A DNA stretch of 64,000 nucleotides from Chrysemys picta bellii (Eukaryota > Chordata > Testudines > Emydidae), in NCBI RefSeq assembly GCF_011386835.1, contig NC_088796.1:82729468-82793467 (forward strand). The letters are read 5' to 3'. Positions 12,195 through 23,205 of the stretch are shown here, piece after piece. Each line of letters opens with the position of its first letter. Position 1 is the first letter of the stretch. The translations under genes and the position numbers were made by a program. The notes beneath the pieces are model-generated. The model ran no database searches, was not told where the DNA came from, and saw only the letters and a program-made list of their open reading frames with translations.

Positions 12195-12622
12195 ATGGTC
12201 ATCCAATTTTCGACCAGAACGCCTGGTCGAAAAGGGACCGACCGGGCTGTTAAAGTCCAGTCTACGGAGCAGCGGGAACCTGGGGCCAAGGCAGGCTCCC
12301 TGCCTTCCCTAGTTCTGGGCTGCTCCCGGAAGTGGCCACCAGGTCCCTGGAACCACAGTAAGTGCTGTTGTGACCCCACCCCCCGAACCTTCTCCCTCAC
12401 CCCAACACCCTGTCCTAGCCCTGAGCCCCCTCTTGCACGCCAAACCCATCATCACCGGCTCCACCCCAGAGCCCGCACCCCCAGCTAGAGCCCTCTTACC
12501 TCCTCCCCCCCGCACACCCTAACCCCCTGTCCCAGCCCAGAGCCCTCTCCCGCATGCTGAACTCCTCATTTCTGGCCCCAGCTGGAGCCCATACCGCCCC
12601 CCCCCACACACACACACACACA
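12195..12622. repeat. C-rich tandem-repeat segment of a mobile element
   Basis: It opens with CCAATTTTCGACCAGAACGCC and GTCGAAAAGGGACCG and leads into a C-rich array of diverged units containing words like CCCTGTCCCAGCCC and AGAGCCCTCTCCCGCA. It ends in a (CA)n run at 12605-12622. The structure looks like a non-autonomous element with an internal minisatellite, but I could not delimit termini or a target duplication. Open frames inside are compositional. Confidence 0.55.
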
Positions 12623-13231
12623 ACTTTTAAGTACTTTTGCCAAGAAGGACAAATTAAATAAAGGGGAGTTTCTCCAGAAATTAGTGATATAAGGTAGGAT
12701 AGTCAGAGAAAATAATATAGCCCCTGATTTATGCCACAAATGACAAATGGACTTCAGTTCACCTTCAATATCTTAATTATATTGAATGGTCACCATGTTC
12801 CAACTGAAGAGCTCTGGTGGGGTTCTCACCACAGCCCATCGACCCTACTCCTGAACTCTCATGGAGGTTGGTTGCTAGGAGGAGTTAGGCACCCTACACT
12901 TCCCTTTTCCAAATTTGAATTGTTGATATTTTACTGGGCTTCTGGTTTTTGCTGGTAGGTAGTAGAGGAGTTGGGAGTATTCGGGAGCTCTCCATTAGAC
13001 CAACATAATATACAAATATAAAATCCACTATTTTTATCTCCAGCACTAAACCTGAAATACATTAAAATTAAATCTTATGAAATCTAGTTTAGGTAAGTTG
13101 GTGTAATAGTTTACCCATTTTGAGATCTGCCATCAATATATAATAGTTGCTATTCACTTTTTTCATATTCAGTTATAAGTGTAATAAGACAGGAAGTAAA
13201 ATGGCTTCTCATGGCCACTGTTAACTCATCC

Positions 13232-13263
<32 letters not shown>

Positions 13264-16204
13264 CTCTCTGTTTTTCTTGAGCTTCTGGAAATTTCAACAG
13301 ATTAACTGGCATTTATGTAGTCCACCTTAAAAGAACAGCTGCATGGGTTAGTTAGTTCACAGTAAAAAGAAGTTTGACAAAATGATTTATGAAATATTGT
13401 TTCCTGAGTTATGTCACAGAACCACTGTGGCTCCAGAGACTTATTCGAGCCAGCTATTACAAAACTCTGTGTCAGTATTCAGAAACATTAGCTTCCCTTC
13501 TTGCCTTGCTCCCTCTTTCATCATCTATATTCTGGTATCCACAACAAAGGATTTATTTTTCAGTTGTCAACCATAATCAAAAACAAACTTATTTTAAAAA
13601 GTAAAGATTGCCAAAAGAGATATCAATGCCTAGCTGTGCAAGAGTTTATCTTAATGTTGTCTACATTTTAATCTGTGAAAGCAGACAAATCAACTTTATC
13701 CAGATGGCTGATAACGCTTTTTTGTCTGAGTTTTCTGTTGACAACTAAATCTTACTTCTAAAGGTTTGGGTGCCTATAAAGAAAAATAGGAGCACACTAA
13801 TATACATGATATAAATGTGTGTATTTGGTGGATAAGCTAAATATTCTTAAATGTTTTTTTTTGATAAGTCATATTCTTCTTCTGATGCTCTTCAACAAAA
13901 AAGCAGGTCTATTATGCATTTGAAGATTAAGAAAGGGTTTCGAAGTTTAAATTATCTAAATTAAAAGAGGCGGGCAGAGCATTGAGTTAATTTGGATCTT
14001 TTTGCTGTAATGGGATAAGTGTATAGCTAATACTGTTATAAAAGGAAGAGGCCTAATAGCTCATTGTGAATGTTCTAAATTCCTGCTCTGTCCTAGTTCC
14101 CTCTCTAGAAAGCCTCTCTCACGTCCCTTATGTAAAGGTTGGAGATGCAGTTACCACAGAGTGAGCAGAACTTCAGCTTTATGCAGGGTTCTGACATCTG
14201 CTAACATGGTGAGTCACTTGAAAAGCTCTGACCAAAGCAAGATGGTTCCCAACACAAAAGTTTTAGCTTTTTGCCCAGTCTACAGTCATCTTATTTTTCT
14301 CCAATTAATTGGTATTAAGGGAAAGAGATTGTCACTACCTAGCCTCTACTTGTTCAGGCATAGTATACCATGCACATACAACTTGCACTTACAGAAAATG
14401 CTGCTTCAGTCTTAAGGGGGGTGAAGTACTTACATCTTTGTGATCCCATACACTTAAATAAAACCACATCATTCTCTGGTCCCAATGGTAGGTAAAAGTG
14501 GAGGAACAAATCCAGAACAGAATGTTGAAGGAGAGCCACAACTGTCTCCATTCTCAGAAACAGAAAAAAGGTCTCCTGTGTATTTGAAACTACCACTTTA
14601 AGCTGCTTTATCTCTCCATGGTCTGATAAGGAAGGGCAAGAAGTACGGGGACATGTGTGTGAAATGCATTTTGGTTTTTGGGCTGTCCTGCCAGGAGGAA
14701 TAACACTACTGTCATGGCCAGCCCATGAATGAATACACATTGCGTACCATACTGATAGCAGTTAGGATTGTTGTCACAATATGGCTGTGCTTGTAATTTA
14801 TTTTATTTAATTTTTACTTACACAGTAAGAATTGTTAGTATGACATTTCACAATTGCAAACTTTTGAAACCCAAATAGATTGAATAATGTGGCAAATGAA
14901 ATTCTGAATATTTCTGCAACTCCATAAAATACATGAATGTATATTATTCACTATTAGACTTCACTGTTTGTATAGTGGGAGGTAGGACGAGTTTCTGGCT
15001 AACACACACGAGTGACAGGACACCTAGGCTTTATTACATAACTATCAATATAATAGAAATTATTTACTTAGTATCAAACATGAGCAGTGGCCTTTACAGA
15101 GAAATATAAATAACATCTATCTCTGCCCAAAAGAGTTTATTAGTAGGGCCTTGCAAAGATTGAGCATGTGAGTATTCCTAGGGAAATCAATGAAACTACT
15201 CACTTGCTTAAAGTTCACCACATGCATAAGTCTGCAGAATTGGGATGTATGTAGATAGTATATAGGTGAAAAATAATAATGGGATGTAAGAAAAAGGCAA
15301 ATATATTGGGCCATGATATTTAATACATATCCATTGTGGAGGGTTGATTTTTGTTGTTGATTGATAGGAGAGGACTGTGTTGTAAAGTCATCAGGGAACA
15401 AATAGACTCTTTCAAAGAGGGTGTGGTAGTTGGAAGTGCACAGAACATTATGTTTTTGCTTTATTTGTGTGAATGTAGTTTATGCTGGAGCCTCAGTCTG
15501 CTGCTGCGGGGCCTGAATTCTGCACTTGAAGCAGCACTATGTACTGGCTGGGGCAGGCTGAATCCTCAGTTTTCTACTCCGAGAGCAGGTAGAAGTTGTG
15601 TTAGCTAAAAAATGCCTTAGAAGCTTCAGAGTATGACTTCAGTAGTAGAGAAGGTAAGTAGTAGGTGAGAGAGAATGCTCAATCGATAAGATTGAATTGC
15701 ATAGATTGTTTTGCTTTTGCTACTTTTTTCAAGTTTTAAGTACTTTTTTATTTTTAAAATGGTTACAAAATAGCCGAAGTAGTCTTTGCTTTTCTGTGTC
15801 AGCATTCCACGTGCCCACAGAGAGCTTTGAGGAAGGAATCAAGGAAAACAAGGTCAAAGAGAGTGTTCCAGACTTACAGGTTTGCATAGAAGAAGCCACA
15901 GATGAGAGTGGAAGAGACAGGGAGGAATAGAGAAAAGGCAAAATCATTTGTGTCTTTGGGCAATTCACTAACCCTCTCTGTGCCACAGTTAACTTGCCTC
16001 TGAACACCAATTCTACATTCTTCTCATTCACGTGCTGCTTAAAAACCCACTTCTGTGAGGCACACAAGAAGTGAGTTTATAATTTTTGTGTAGGAGGGAA
16101 ACAAGCACATCCCAGTTTCTCATCTTCTGTGTATCTGTCTTTTAGCTTGCAAGCTGTCTGGGTCAGTCGTCCATTACTGTTACTATGAACTGAGTAATGA
16201 TAAT
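12623..16204. other. Intronic sequence with simple repeats and a MIR-like piece
   Basis: No gene is seen. It contains a (TG)n microsatellite at 13233-13261. At 15948-16000 the words TTTGGGCAATTCACTAACCC and CTCTCTGTGCCACAGTT match the 3' part of MIR-type SINEs. Frames such as those near 14354-14740 and 15729-16067 show no domain and look random. Confidence 0.45.
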
Positions 16205-16515
16205 TAGGACTGTCAATTAATCGCAGTTAACTTGCGTGATTAATTCAAAAAATAATTGCTATTAAAATAATTGCGATTAATTGCTCTTTTAATCGCACTG
16301 TTAAACAATAGAATACCAATTGAAATTTATTAAATATTTTGAATGTTTTTCTACATTTTCATATATATTATCTTCTGTGTTGTCATTAAAATCAAAGTGT
16401 ATATTTTATTACAAATATTTTCACTGTAAAAATGATAAACAAAAGAAGTAGTATTTTTCAATTCACCTCATACAAGCACTGTAGTGCAATCTCTTTGTCG
16501 TGAAGTGCAACTTAC

Positions 16516-16750
16516 AAATAAGAACATAAGAACTGCCATACTGGGTCAGACCAAAGGTCCATCTAGCCCAGCATCCTGACTTCCGCCAGTGGCCTATGCC
16601 AGATGCCCCAGAGGGAATGAAAAGAATAGGTAATCATCAAGCGATCCATCCCCAGTAGCCCATTCCCAGCTTCTGGCAGACAGAGGCTAGGGACACTGTC
16701 CCTGTCCATTCTGGCTAATAGCCATTGATGGATCTATCCTCCATGCTAGA
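16516..16750 (-). mobile_element. CR1 3' fragment nested in the hAT left arm
   Basis: It starts with AAGAACATAAGAACTGCC and continues with GGGTCAGACCAAAGGTCC, GCATCCTGACTTCC and TGGATCTATCCTCCATG, the 3' terminal region of the CR1 type seen at 11604. The hAT arm resumes after it. The corresponding right arm of the palindrome lacks this segment, which shows it is a later insertion. Confidence 0.9.
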
Positions 16751-16827
16751 TTGTAGATTTTTTTTTTCATAACTACACTCAAAAACAAAACAATGTAAAC
16801 CTTCAGAGCCTCCAAGTCCACTCAGTC

Positions 16828-17061
16828 CTACTTCTTGTTCAGCCAATCGCTAAGACAAACAAATTTGTTTACATTTATATACGATAATGCTGCCCTCTTC
16901 TTATTCACATTGTCACCAGGAAGTGAGAACAGGCATTTGCATGGCACTTTTGTAGCTGGCATTGCAAGGTATTTATGTGCCAGATATGCTAAACATTCAT
17001 ACGCTCCTTCATGCTTTGGCCACCATTCCAGAGGACATGCTTCCATGCTAATGATGCTCAT
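16828..17061 (-). pseudogene. hAT transposase C-terminal dimerisation region (left arm)
   Basis: A 77-residue minus-strand frame with CPLEWWPKHEG, a VPCKCLFSLPGD segment and NVNKFVCLSDWLNKK before the stop. This is the C-terminal dimerisation region of hAT transposases (ZBED-like), where the family motif is typically P..ER.FS. Here the expected E-R pair reads K-C. There is no catalytic core upstream on this strand because the element is a palindrome, so it cannot encode a working transposase. Confidence 0.85.
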
Positions 17062-17166
17062 TAAAAAAATGTGTTAATTAAATTTGTGACTGAACTTTTG
17101 GGGGGAAATTGTATATCTCCAGCTCTGTGTTTTACCCGCATTCTGCCATATATTTCATGTTATCGC

Positions 17167-17733
17167 AATCTCAGATGATGACCCAGCACATGATGTTGTT
17201 CATTTTAAGAACACTTTCACTGTAGATTTCACAAAACGCAAAGAAGGTACCAATGTCAGATTTCTAAAGAGAGCTACAGTGCTTGACCCAAGGTTTAAGA
17301 ATCTGAAGTGCCTTCCAAAATCTGACAGGAACAAGGTGTGGAGCATGCTTTCAGAAGTCTTGAAAGAGCAACACTCCAATGCAGAAACTACAGAACCCGA
17401 ACCACCAAAAAAGAAAATCAACCTTCTGCTGGTGGCATCTGACTCAGATGATGAAAATGAACATGCGTCAGTCTGCACTGCTTTGTATTGTTATCGAGCA
17501 GAACACATCATCAGCATGGAACCATGTCCCCTAGAATGGTGGTTGAAGCATGAAGGGACATATGAATCTTTAGTGCATCTGGAACGTAAACATCTTGTGA
17601 CACTGGCTACAATAGTGCCATGAGAACACCTGTTCTCACTTTCAGGTGACATTATAAAGAAGAAGCAGGCAGCATTATCTCCTGCAAATGTAAACAAACT
17701 TGTTTGTCTGGGTGATTGGCTGAACAAGAAGTA
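17167..17733 (+). pseudogene. hAT transposase remnant (centre plus right arm)
   Basis: The plus-strand frame can be followed from about 17167 (an SDDDPAH stretch) through LDPRFKNLKCLPK, an acidic SDSDDENEH stretch and CPLEWWLKHEGTYESL, to a TGA stop at 17621-17623. After the stop the same frame continues with LFSLSGD and CLGDWLNKK to about 17733. The stop falls where the other arm encodes the cysteine of PCKCLFS, so it is probably a TGC-to-TGA change. The N-terminal BED finger and catalytic core are absent. Decayed and non-functional. Confidence 0.85.
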
Positions 17734-18094
17734 GGACTGAGTGGACTTGCAGGCTCCAAAATTTTAAATTTTTAAAATTTTTGAATGTAGGGGTTTTTGT
17801 ACATAATTCTACATTTGTAAGTTCAACTTTCATGATAAAGAGATTGCACTACAGTTCTTGTACTAGGTGAACTGAAAAATACTATTTATTTTGTTTTTTT
17901 TACAGTGCAAATACTTGTAATCAAAAATAAATATAAAGTGAGCACTGTACACTTTGTATTCTGTGTTGTAATTGAAATCAATATATTTGAAAATGTAGAA
18001 AACATCCAAAAATATTTAAATAAATGGTATTCTATTATTGTTTAATAGTGCAATTAATCACAATTAATTTTTTTAATTGTTTGACAGCCCTAAT

Positions 18095-19728
18095 GGTAAT
18101 TACTATTAATATAATCACCAATAAAAATGTTGATTTGTTATTCAATATTACATCAAACATTTTAATACCCTATTTTATGCCCCGTTGTCCATGATTTTTA
18201 TATTGTAGTATTGTTTGAATGAACATGGTGTTGACATGAAATTTAAAGCATGTAATTTATGTATTGGGAGAGAAGCTGAAATCCCAGCAAAAGTAAAATG
18301 TCTATTTTATTTTACTATTTTGTATTATATTTTAAACATAGCTTTTATATGTACAAATGTTTAAAAATTACACATGCAATTGGGATTTGGATGTACAAAA
18401 TTAGAAGCCAATTTGAAGCTCTCTGAAAATCTGGTCCATAGTCTCATATTTTTGAAAAATCTTTTTATTATCAGAATACATGCACTGTGGGTTGCTATAA
18501 TATTGTTATTTAATCTAAATAGATTTCTGGGTATTCCTACAGGCTAATACATAATGAAAAATGAAGAACTATTCATCCCTTGATCCAACCTTATGCAGCC
18601 ATAAGAGCATCTAAGAGCAGATGGCCTGATGATCACACATATTTCACTATTCACAATATAAATTTAGGAATGAGTACCAGATTAGGTCATAAGTATCCAA
18701 TGTATTATATAAAATGGTACTTTAGTGCTAAAGATGCTCCAAAAAGGCAGTATTTTCTGCTTGTGTGCATGATGTACACTTTTTCCAATTAAATTTATTC
18801 TTTTGGTCTTTTATTATTTTTTTTAAAGTTAAAACATTAATTCAGGTTAAGCAGTTGGTTAGTGTTCCTTAGTCCTAGTTTATATGTCCTTATCAATATT
18901 GACTTCAAGTTCTAAAGAATTACAGCATGCTGATAACCAAAAATTGTCCATCTGAGTGGCCTTTAAGTGCAGCTGATGCTAGTCTGAAAGTTTTAGTCCT
19001 TGTTACACTAATAATGAGAGCTGCTAGCAAAGGTCCATTGCAACCTCAAAAACTGCTTGTAAACTGTCATGTACTATATGCTCCGTGCAATACAATAGTC
19101 TTTATTCATAGAATCACAAAATAGTTTACACCAAAAGGTAAACATCAGCTAAAAAGAAGGAGGGCTTCAGGTGAGATTTAGAGGAAAAAGTGGCTTGATA
19201 TACCTTAAAATGTTGGTGTGTCTGAAATGTTGATGTATACTGAAACAGTGAAGTATAGTGTTTGTAGACGTACAGAATTATGTGCATCTTTTGTATAAAA
19301 AAGGCCAAATCCTTGATCCAGGGTAAGACCTTTTGTGCTGCTCCAGCAGCAGATAAGGGACTTAAAATTGCCCCTATTTACACAGGACCTGGGAGGAGGC
19401 ATGGCAGGAACACACTGCACTCCGGTTGTCTGTGTTGACTGCTGGGAGCTATTCTGTCACAAATTTGAAGCAGACTTGCGGCTGTAGTAATTTGCAGGTG
19501 GTCTTAATTAACTCCTGGCTATCCCAGGCTATCCCTGGCTATCCCAGAATCAGAGAAAATAAAAAGTCTCTTACATCTCTGCCTACCCTTTCTATCTCAA
19601 TAGTATCAAGTGGAACGCTGATGTACCTAAGGATCCAGCTTATAGGCTATCAATATATTGGTCAAAATTCATACCCAGTCTATCTTCATTGAAGTCAGCT
19701 GGGAATGAAGTGACCCACAAAATACATA
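18095..19728. other. Intronic sequence, no gene seen
   Basis: AT-rich DNA. Short frames (for example 18580-18792 and 19426-19692) have no recognisable domain. A small direct repeat of CTGGCTATCCC occurs near 19516-19546. No transposon ends or RNA genes were identified. Confidence 0.45.
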
Positions 19729-19922
19729 CACCTCTACCTCGATATAACTCTGTCCTCGGGAGCCAAAAAATCTTACGTGTTATAGGTGAAACTGCGTTAT
19801 ATCGCACTTGCTTTGATCTTCCGGAGTGCGCAGCCCCGTCCCCCCCTCCCCTGGAGCACTACTTTACCGCGTTATATCAGAATTCGTGTTATATCAGGTC
19901 GCGTTATATCGAGGTAGAGGTG
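19729..19922. mobile_element. Mariner-like MITE with perfect 20-bp inverted repeats
   Basis: The left end CACCTCTACCTCGATATAAC (19729-19748) is repeated exactly, inverted, at 19903-19922, and each end is flanked by TA (19727-19728 and 19923-19924). A TA duplication with ~20-bp inverted ends fits the Tc1/mariner superfamily. The 194-bp interior has further GTTATATCG-type words in both orientations and no coding frame. Confidence 0.9.
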
Positions 19923-19943
19923 TATCTTTATTATTAATACTAC

Positions 19944-20351
19944 GTGGCTCTGGGAAGAAGGATAAAGGAGTTTGAGGCACAAGTGGTGGTCTCATCCATC
20001 CTCCCTGTGGGAGGAAAAGGCCCGGGTAGAGACCGTCGAATTGTGGAAGTCAATGAATGGCTACGCAGGTGGTGTCGGAGAGAAGGCTTTGGATTCTTTG
20101 ACCATGGGATGGTTTTGCAAGAAGGAGGAGTGCTAGGCAGAGACGGGCTCCACCTAACGAAGAGAGGGAAGAGCATCTTCGCAAGCAGGCTGGCTAACCT
20201 GGTGAAGAGGGCTTTAAACTCCTTCCCCCTTTCACCGGGGGAAGGAGACCAAAGCCCTGAGGTAAGTGGGGAAATGGGATACCGGGAGGAAGCACGAGCA
20301 GGAGAACCCAAGAGGGGAGGACTCCTGTCCCATACTGAGAAAACGGGATGA
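19944..20351 (+). pseudogene. CR1 ORF1 C-terminal part, esterase-like
   Basis: A 135-residue open stretch with no ATG (it opens at GTG), so it is the tail of a truncated ORF1. It contains GRDGLHLTKRGKSIF (Asp67 and His70 of the stretch), which resembles the Asp-x-x-His block of SGNH/GDSL hydrolases; an esterase-like domain is known for CR1 ORF1 proteins. The serine block would lie upstream and is missing. The stop at 20349-20351 separates it from the endonuclease frame, which is in the same phase. Confidence 0.7.
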
Positions 20352-20447
20352 TCAGCGAGTTATCTTAAGTGCCTGTACATAAATGCAAGAAGCCTGGGAA
20401 ACAAGCAGGGAGAACTGGAAGTCCTGGCACCATCAAGGAACTATGAT

Positions 20448-21665
20448 GTGATTGAAATAACAGAGACTTGGTGGGATAACTCACATGACTGGAGTACTGT
20501 CATGGATGGATATAAACTGTTCAGGAAGGACAGGCAGGGCAGAAAAGGTGGGGGAGTTGCATTGTATGTAAGAGAACAGTATGACTGCTCAGAGCTCCAG
20601 TATGAAACTGCAGAAAAACCTGAGAGTCTCTGGATTAAGTTTAGAAGTGTGATCAACAAGGGTGATGTCGTGGTGGGAGGCTGCTGTAGACCACCAGACC
20701 AGGGGGATGAGGTGGACGAGGCTTTCTTCCGGCAACTAATAGAAGTTACTAGATCACAGGCCCTGGTTCTCATGGGAGACTTCAATCACCCTGATATCTG
20801 CTGGGATAGCAATACAGCGGTGCACAGACAATCCAGGAAGTTTTTAGAAAGTGTAGGGGACAATTTCCTGGTGCAACTACTGGAGGAACCAACTAGGGGC
20901 AGAGCTCTTCTTGACCTGCTGCTCACGAACCAGGAAGAATTAGTAGGGGAAACAAAAGTGGATGGGAACATGGGAGGCAGTGACCATGAGATGGTCGAGT
21001 TCAGGATCCTGACACAAGGAAGAAAGGAGAGCAGCAGAATATGGACCCTGGACTTCAGAAAAGCAGACTTTGACTCCCTCAGGGAACTGATGGGCAGGAT
21101 CCCCTGGGAGAATAACATGAGCGGGAAAGGAGTCCAGCAGAGCTGGCTGTATTTTAAAGAATCCTTATTGAGGTTGCAGGAACAAACCATCCCAATGTGT
21201 AGAAAGAATAGTAAATATGGCAGGCAACCAGCTTGGCTTAAGAGTGAAATCCTGGCTGATCTTAAACACAAAAAAGAAGCTTACAAGAAGTGGAAGATTG
21301 GACAAATGACCAGGGAGGAATATAAAAATATTGCTCAGGCATGCAGGAGTGAAATCAGGAAGGCCAAATCACACTTGGAGTTGCAGCTAGCAAGAGATGT
21401 TAAGAGTAACAAGAAGGGTTTCTTCAGGTATGTTAGCAACAAGAAGAAAGTCAAGGAAAGTGTGGGCCCCTTACTGAATGAGGGACGCAACCTAGTGACA
21501 GAGGATGTGGAAAAAGCTAACGTACTCAATGCTTTTTTTGCCTCTGTCTTCATGAACAAGGTCAGCTCCCAGACTGCTGCACTGGGCAGCACAGCATGGG
21601 GAGGAGGTAACAAGCCCTCTGACTTGAGGGCTGACATGAGAAAGAAGTGGTTCGGGACTATTTAG
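20448..21665 (+). pseudogene. CR1 ORF2 endonuclease part (405 codons)
   Basis: The longest open frame in the window. It encodes an APE-type endonuclease: TETWW near residues 5-9 with the candidate metal-binding glutamate, GGGVALYVRE, GDFNHPD (GDFN at residues 110-113) and SDH at 178-180. The linker to the RT follows, including KKGFFRYVSNKKK and LNAFFASVF. The true start of the domain lies upstream of the ATG (INARSLGNKQGELEV is readable from about 20379), so the first ATG is only nominal. It ends at a premature stop before the RT. This is a mobile-element relic, not a host nuclease. Confidence 0.92.
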
Positions 21666-23205
21666 AAAAGCTGGCCGAGCACAAGTCCATAGAGCCTGAT
21701 GCGCTGCATCCGAGGGTGCTAAAGGAATTAGTGGATGTGATTGCAGCGCCATTATCTTTGAAAACTCATGGCGATCGGGGGAGGTCCCCGATGTCTGGAA
21801 AAAGGCTAATGTAGTGCCCATCTTTAAAAAAGGGAAGAAGGAGGATCCGGGGAACTACAGACCAGTCAGCCTCACCTCAGTCCCTGGAAAAATCATGGCA
21901 CAGGACCTCAAGAATCAATTCTGAAGCACTTAGAGGAGAGGAAAGTGATCAGGAACAGTCAGCATGGATTCACCAAGGGCAAGTCATGCCTGACTAACCT
22001 AATTGCCTTCTATGTTGAGATAACTGGCTCTGTGGATGAGGGGAAAGCAGTGGATTTGACTTGAGCAAAGCTTTTGATACGGTCTCCCACAGTATTCTTG
22101 CCAGCAAGTTAAAGAAGTATGGGTTGGATGAATGGACTATAAGGTGGATAGAAAGCTGGCTAGATCGTCGTGCTCAACATGTAGTTATCAATGGCTCCAT
22201 GTCTAGTTGGCAGCTGGTATCAAGCAGAGTGCCCCAAGGGTTGGTCCTGGGCCGGTTTTGTTCAATATCTTCATCAATGATCTGGAAGATGGCGTGGACT
22301 GCACCCTCAGCAAGTTTGCAGATGACACTAAACTGGGAGGAGTGGTAGATACACTGGAGGGTAGGGATAGGATATAGAAGGGGGACCTAGACAAATTAGA
22401 GGATTGGGTCAAAAGAAATCTGATGAGGTTCAACAAGGACAGATGCAGAGTCCTGCACTTAGGATGGAAGAATCTCATGCACTGCTACGGACTAGGGACC
22501 GAATGGCTAGGCAGCAGTTCTGCAGAAAAGTACCTAGGACTTAGTCTACGAGAAGCTGGATATGAGTCGACAGTGTGCCCTTGTTGCCAAGAAGGCCAAC
22601 GGCATTTTGGGCTGTATAAGTAGGGGCATTGCCAGCAGATTGAGGGACGTGATCATTCCCCTCTATTCAACGTTGGTGAGGCCTCATCTGAAGTACTGAG
22701 TCCAGTTTTGGGCCCCACACTACAAGAAGGATGTGGAAAAATTGGAAAGAGTCCAGCGGAGGGCAACAAAAATGATTAGGTGTCTGGAGCACACGACTTA
22801 GGAGAAGAAGCTGAGGGAACTGGGATTGTTTAGTCTGCAGAAGAGAAGAATGAGGGGGGATTTGATAGCTGCTTTCAACTACCTGAAAGGGGGTTCCAAA
22901 GAGGATGGCTCTAAACTGTTCTCAGTAGTAGCAGATGACAGAACAAGGAGTAATGGTCTCAAGTTGCAGTGGGGGAGGTTTAGGTTGGATATTAGGAAAA
23001 CTTTTTCACTATGAGGGTGGTGAAGCACTGGAATGGGTTACCTAGGGAGGTGGTGGAATCTCCTTTCTTAGAGGTTTTTTAAAGTCAGGCTTGACAAAGC
23101 CCTGGCTGGGATGATTGAGTTGGGGATTGGTCCCGCTTTGAGCAGGGTGTTGGACTAGATGACCTCCTGAGGTCCCTTCCAACCCTGATATTCTATGATA
23201 TTGCA

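Larger units (their letters stand above)
16205..18094. mobile_element. Palindromic hAT transposon with two inverted transposase ends
   Basis: The element begins TAGGACTGTCAATTAATCGC and ends TTGACAGCCCTA, matching hAT termini (consensus TAGGGCTGTCAA). The flanking 8-mers are ATGATAAT (16197-16204) and ATGGTAAT (18095-18102), 7 of 8 identical. The outer ~590-630 bp on each side are inverted copies of one another and each encodes the transposase C-terminus: minus strand at 16828-17061, plus strand at about 17506-17733. The ~440-bp centre (17062-17505) encodes a more N-terminal stretch on the plus strand, including the hAT-typical LDPRFKNL. The left arm is interrupted by a CR1 fragment (16516-16750). 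A foldback of this size could form a long hairpin. Confidence 0.9.
19940..23205 (+). mobile_element. CR1 LINE, sense, 5'-truncated but carrying ORF1 tail, EN and RT
   Basis: About 3.27 kb of CR1 in sense orientation. In order it carries an esterase-like ORF1 tail (19944-20351), an endonuclease frame (20448-21665), RT pieces in shifting frames (AFDTVSHSILASKLKKYG at about 22064; FADDTKL, with both catalytic aspartates at 22321-22326) and a C-terminal region (22826-23014). The 3' end is TTCCAACCCTGATATTCTATGATAT, the classic CR1 3' terminus. The RT is frameshifted several times after 21665. The subfamily differs from the antisense copies at 1.7, 11.6 and 34.3 kb, which end in a CATAAGAA-type terminus. 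Confidence 0.95.

Noticed and set aside
14354..14740. A 128-codon minus-strand frame
   Set aside because: No recognisable domain, no repeat or splice support; length is within chance for this amount of sequence.
20448..21665. Possible host endonuclease gene of 405 codons
   Set aside because: The GDFN and SDH motifs, linker and downstream RT show it is CR1 ORF2; it ends at a premature stop.
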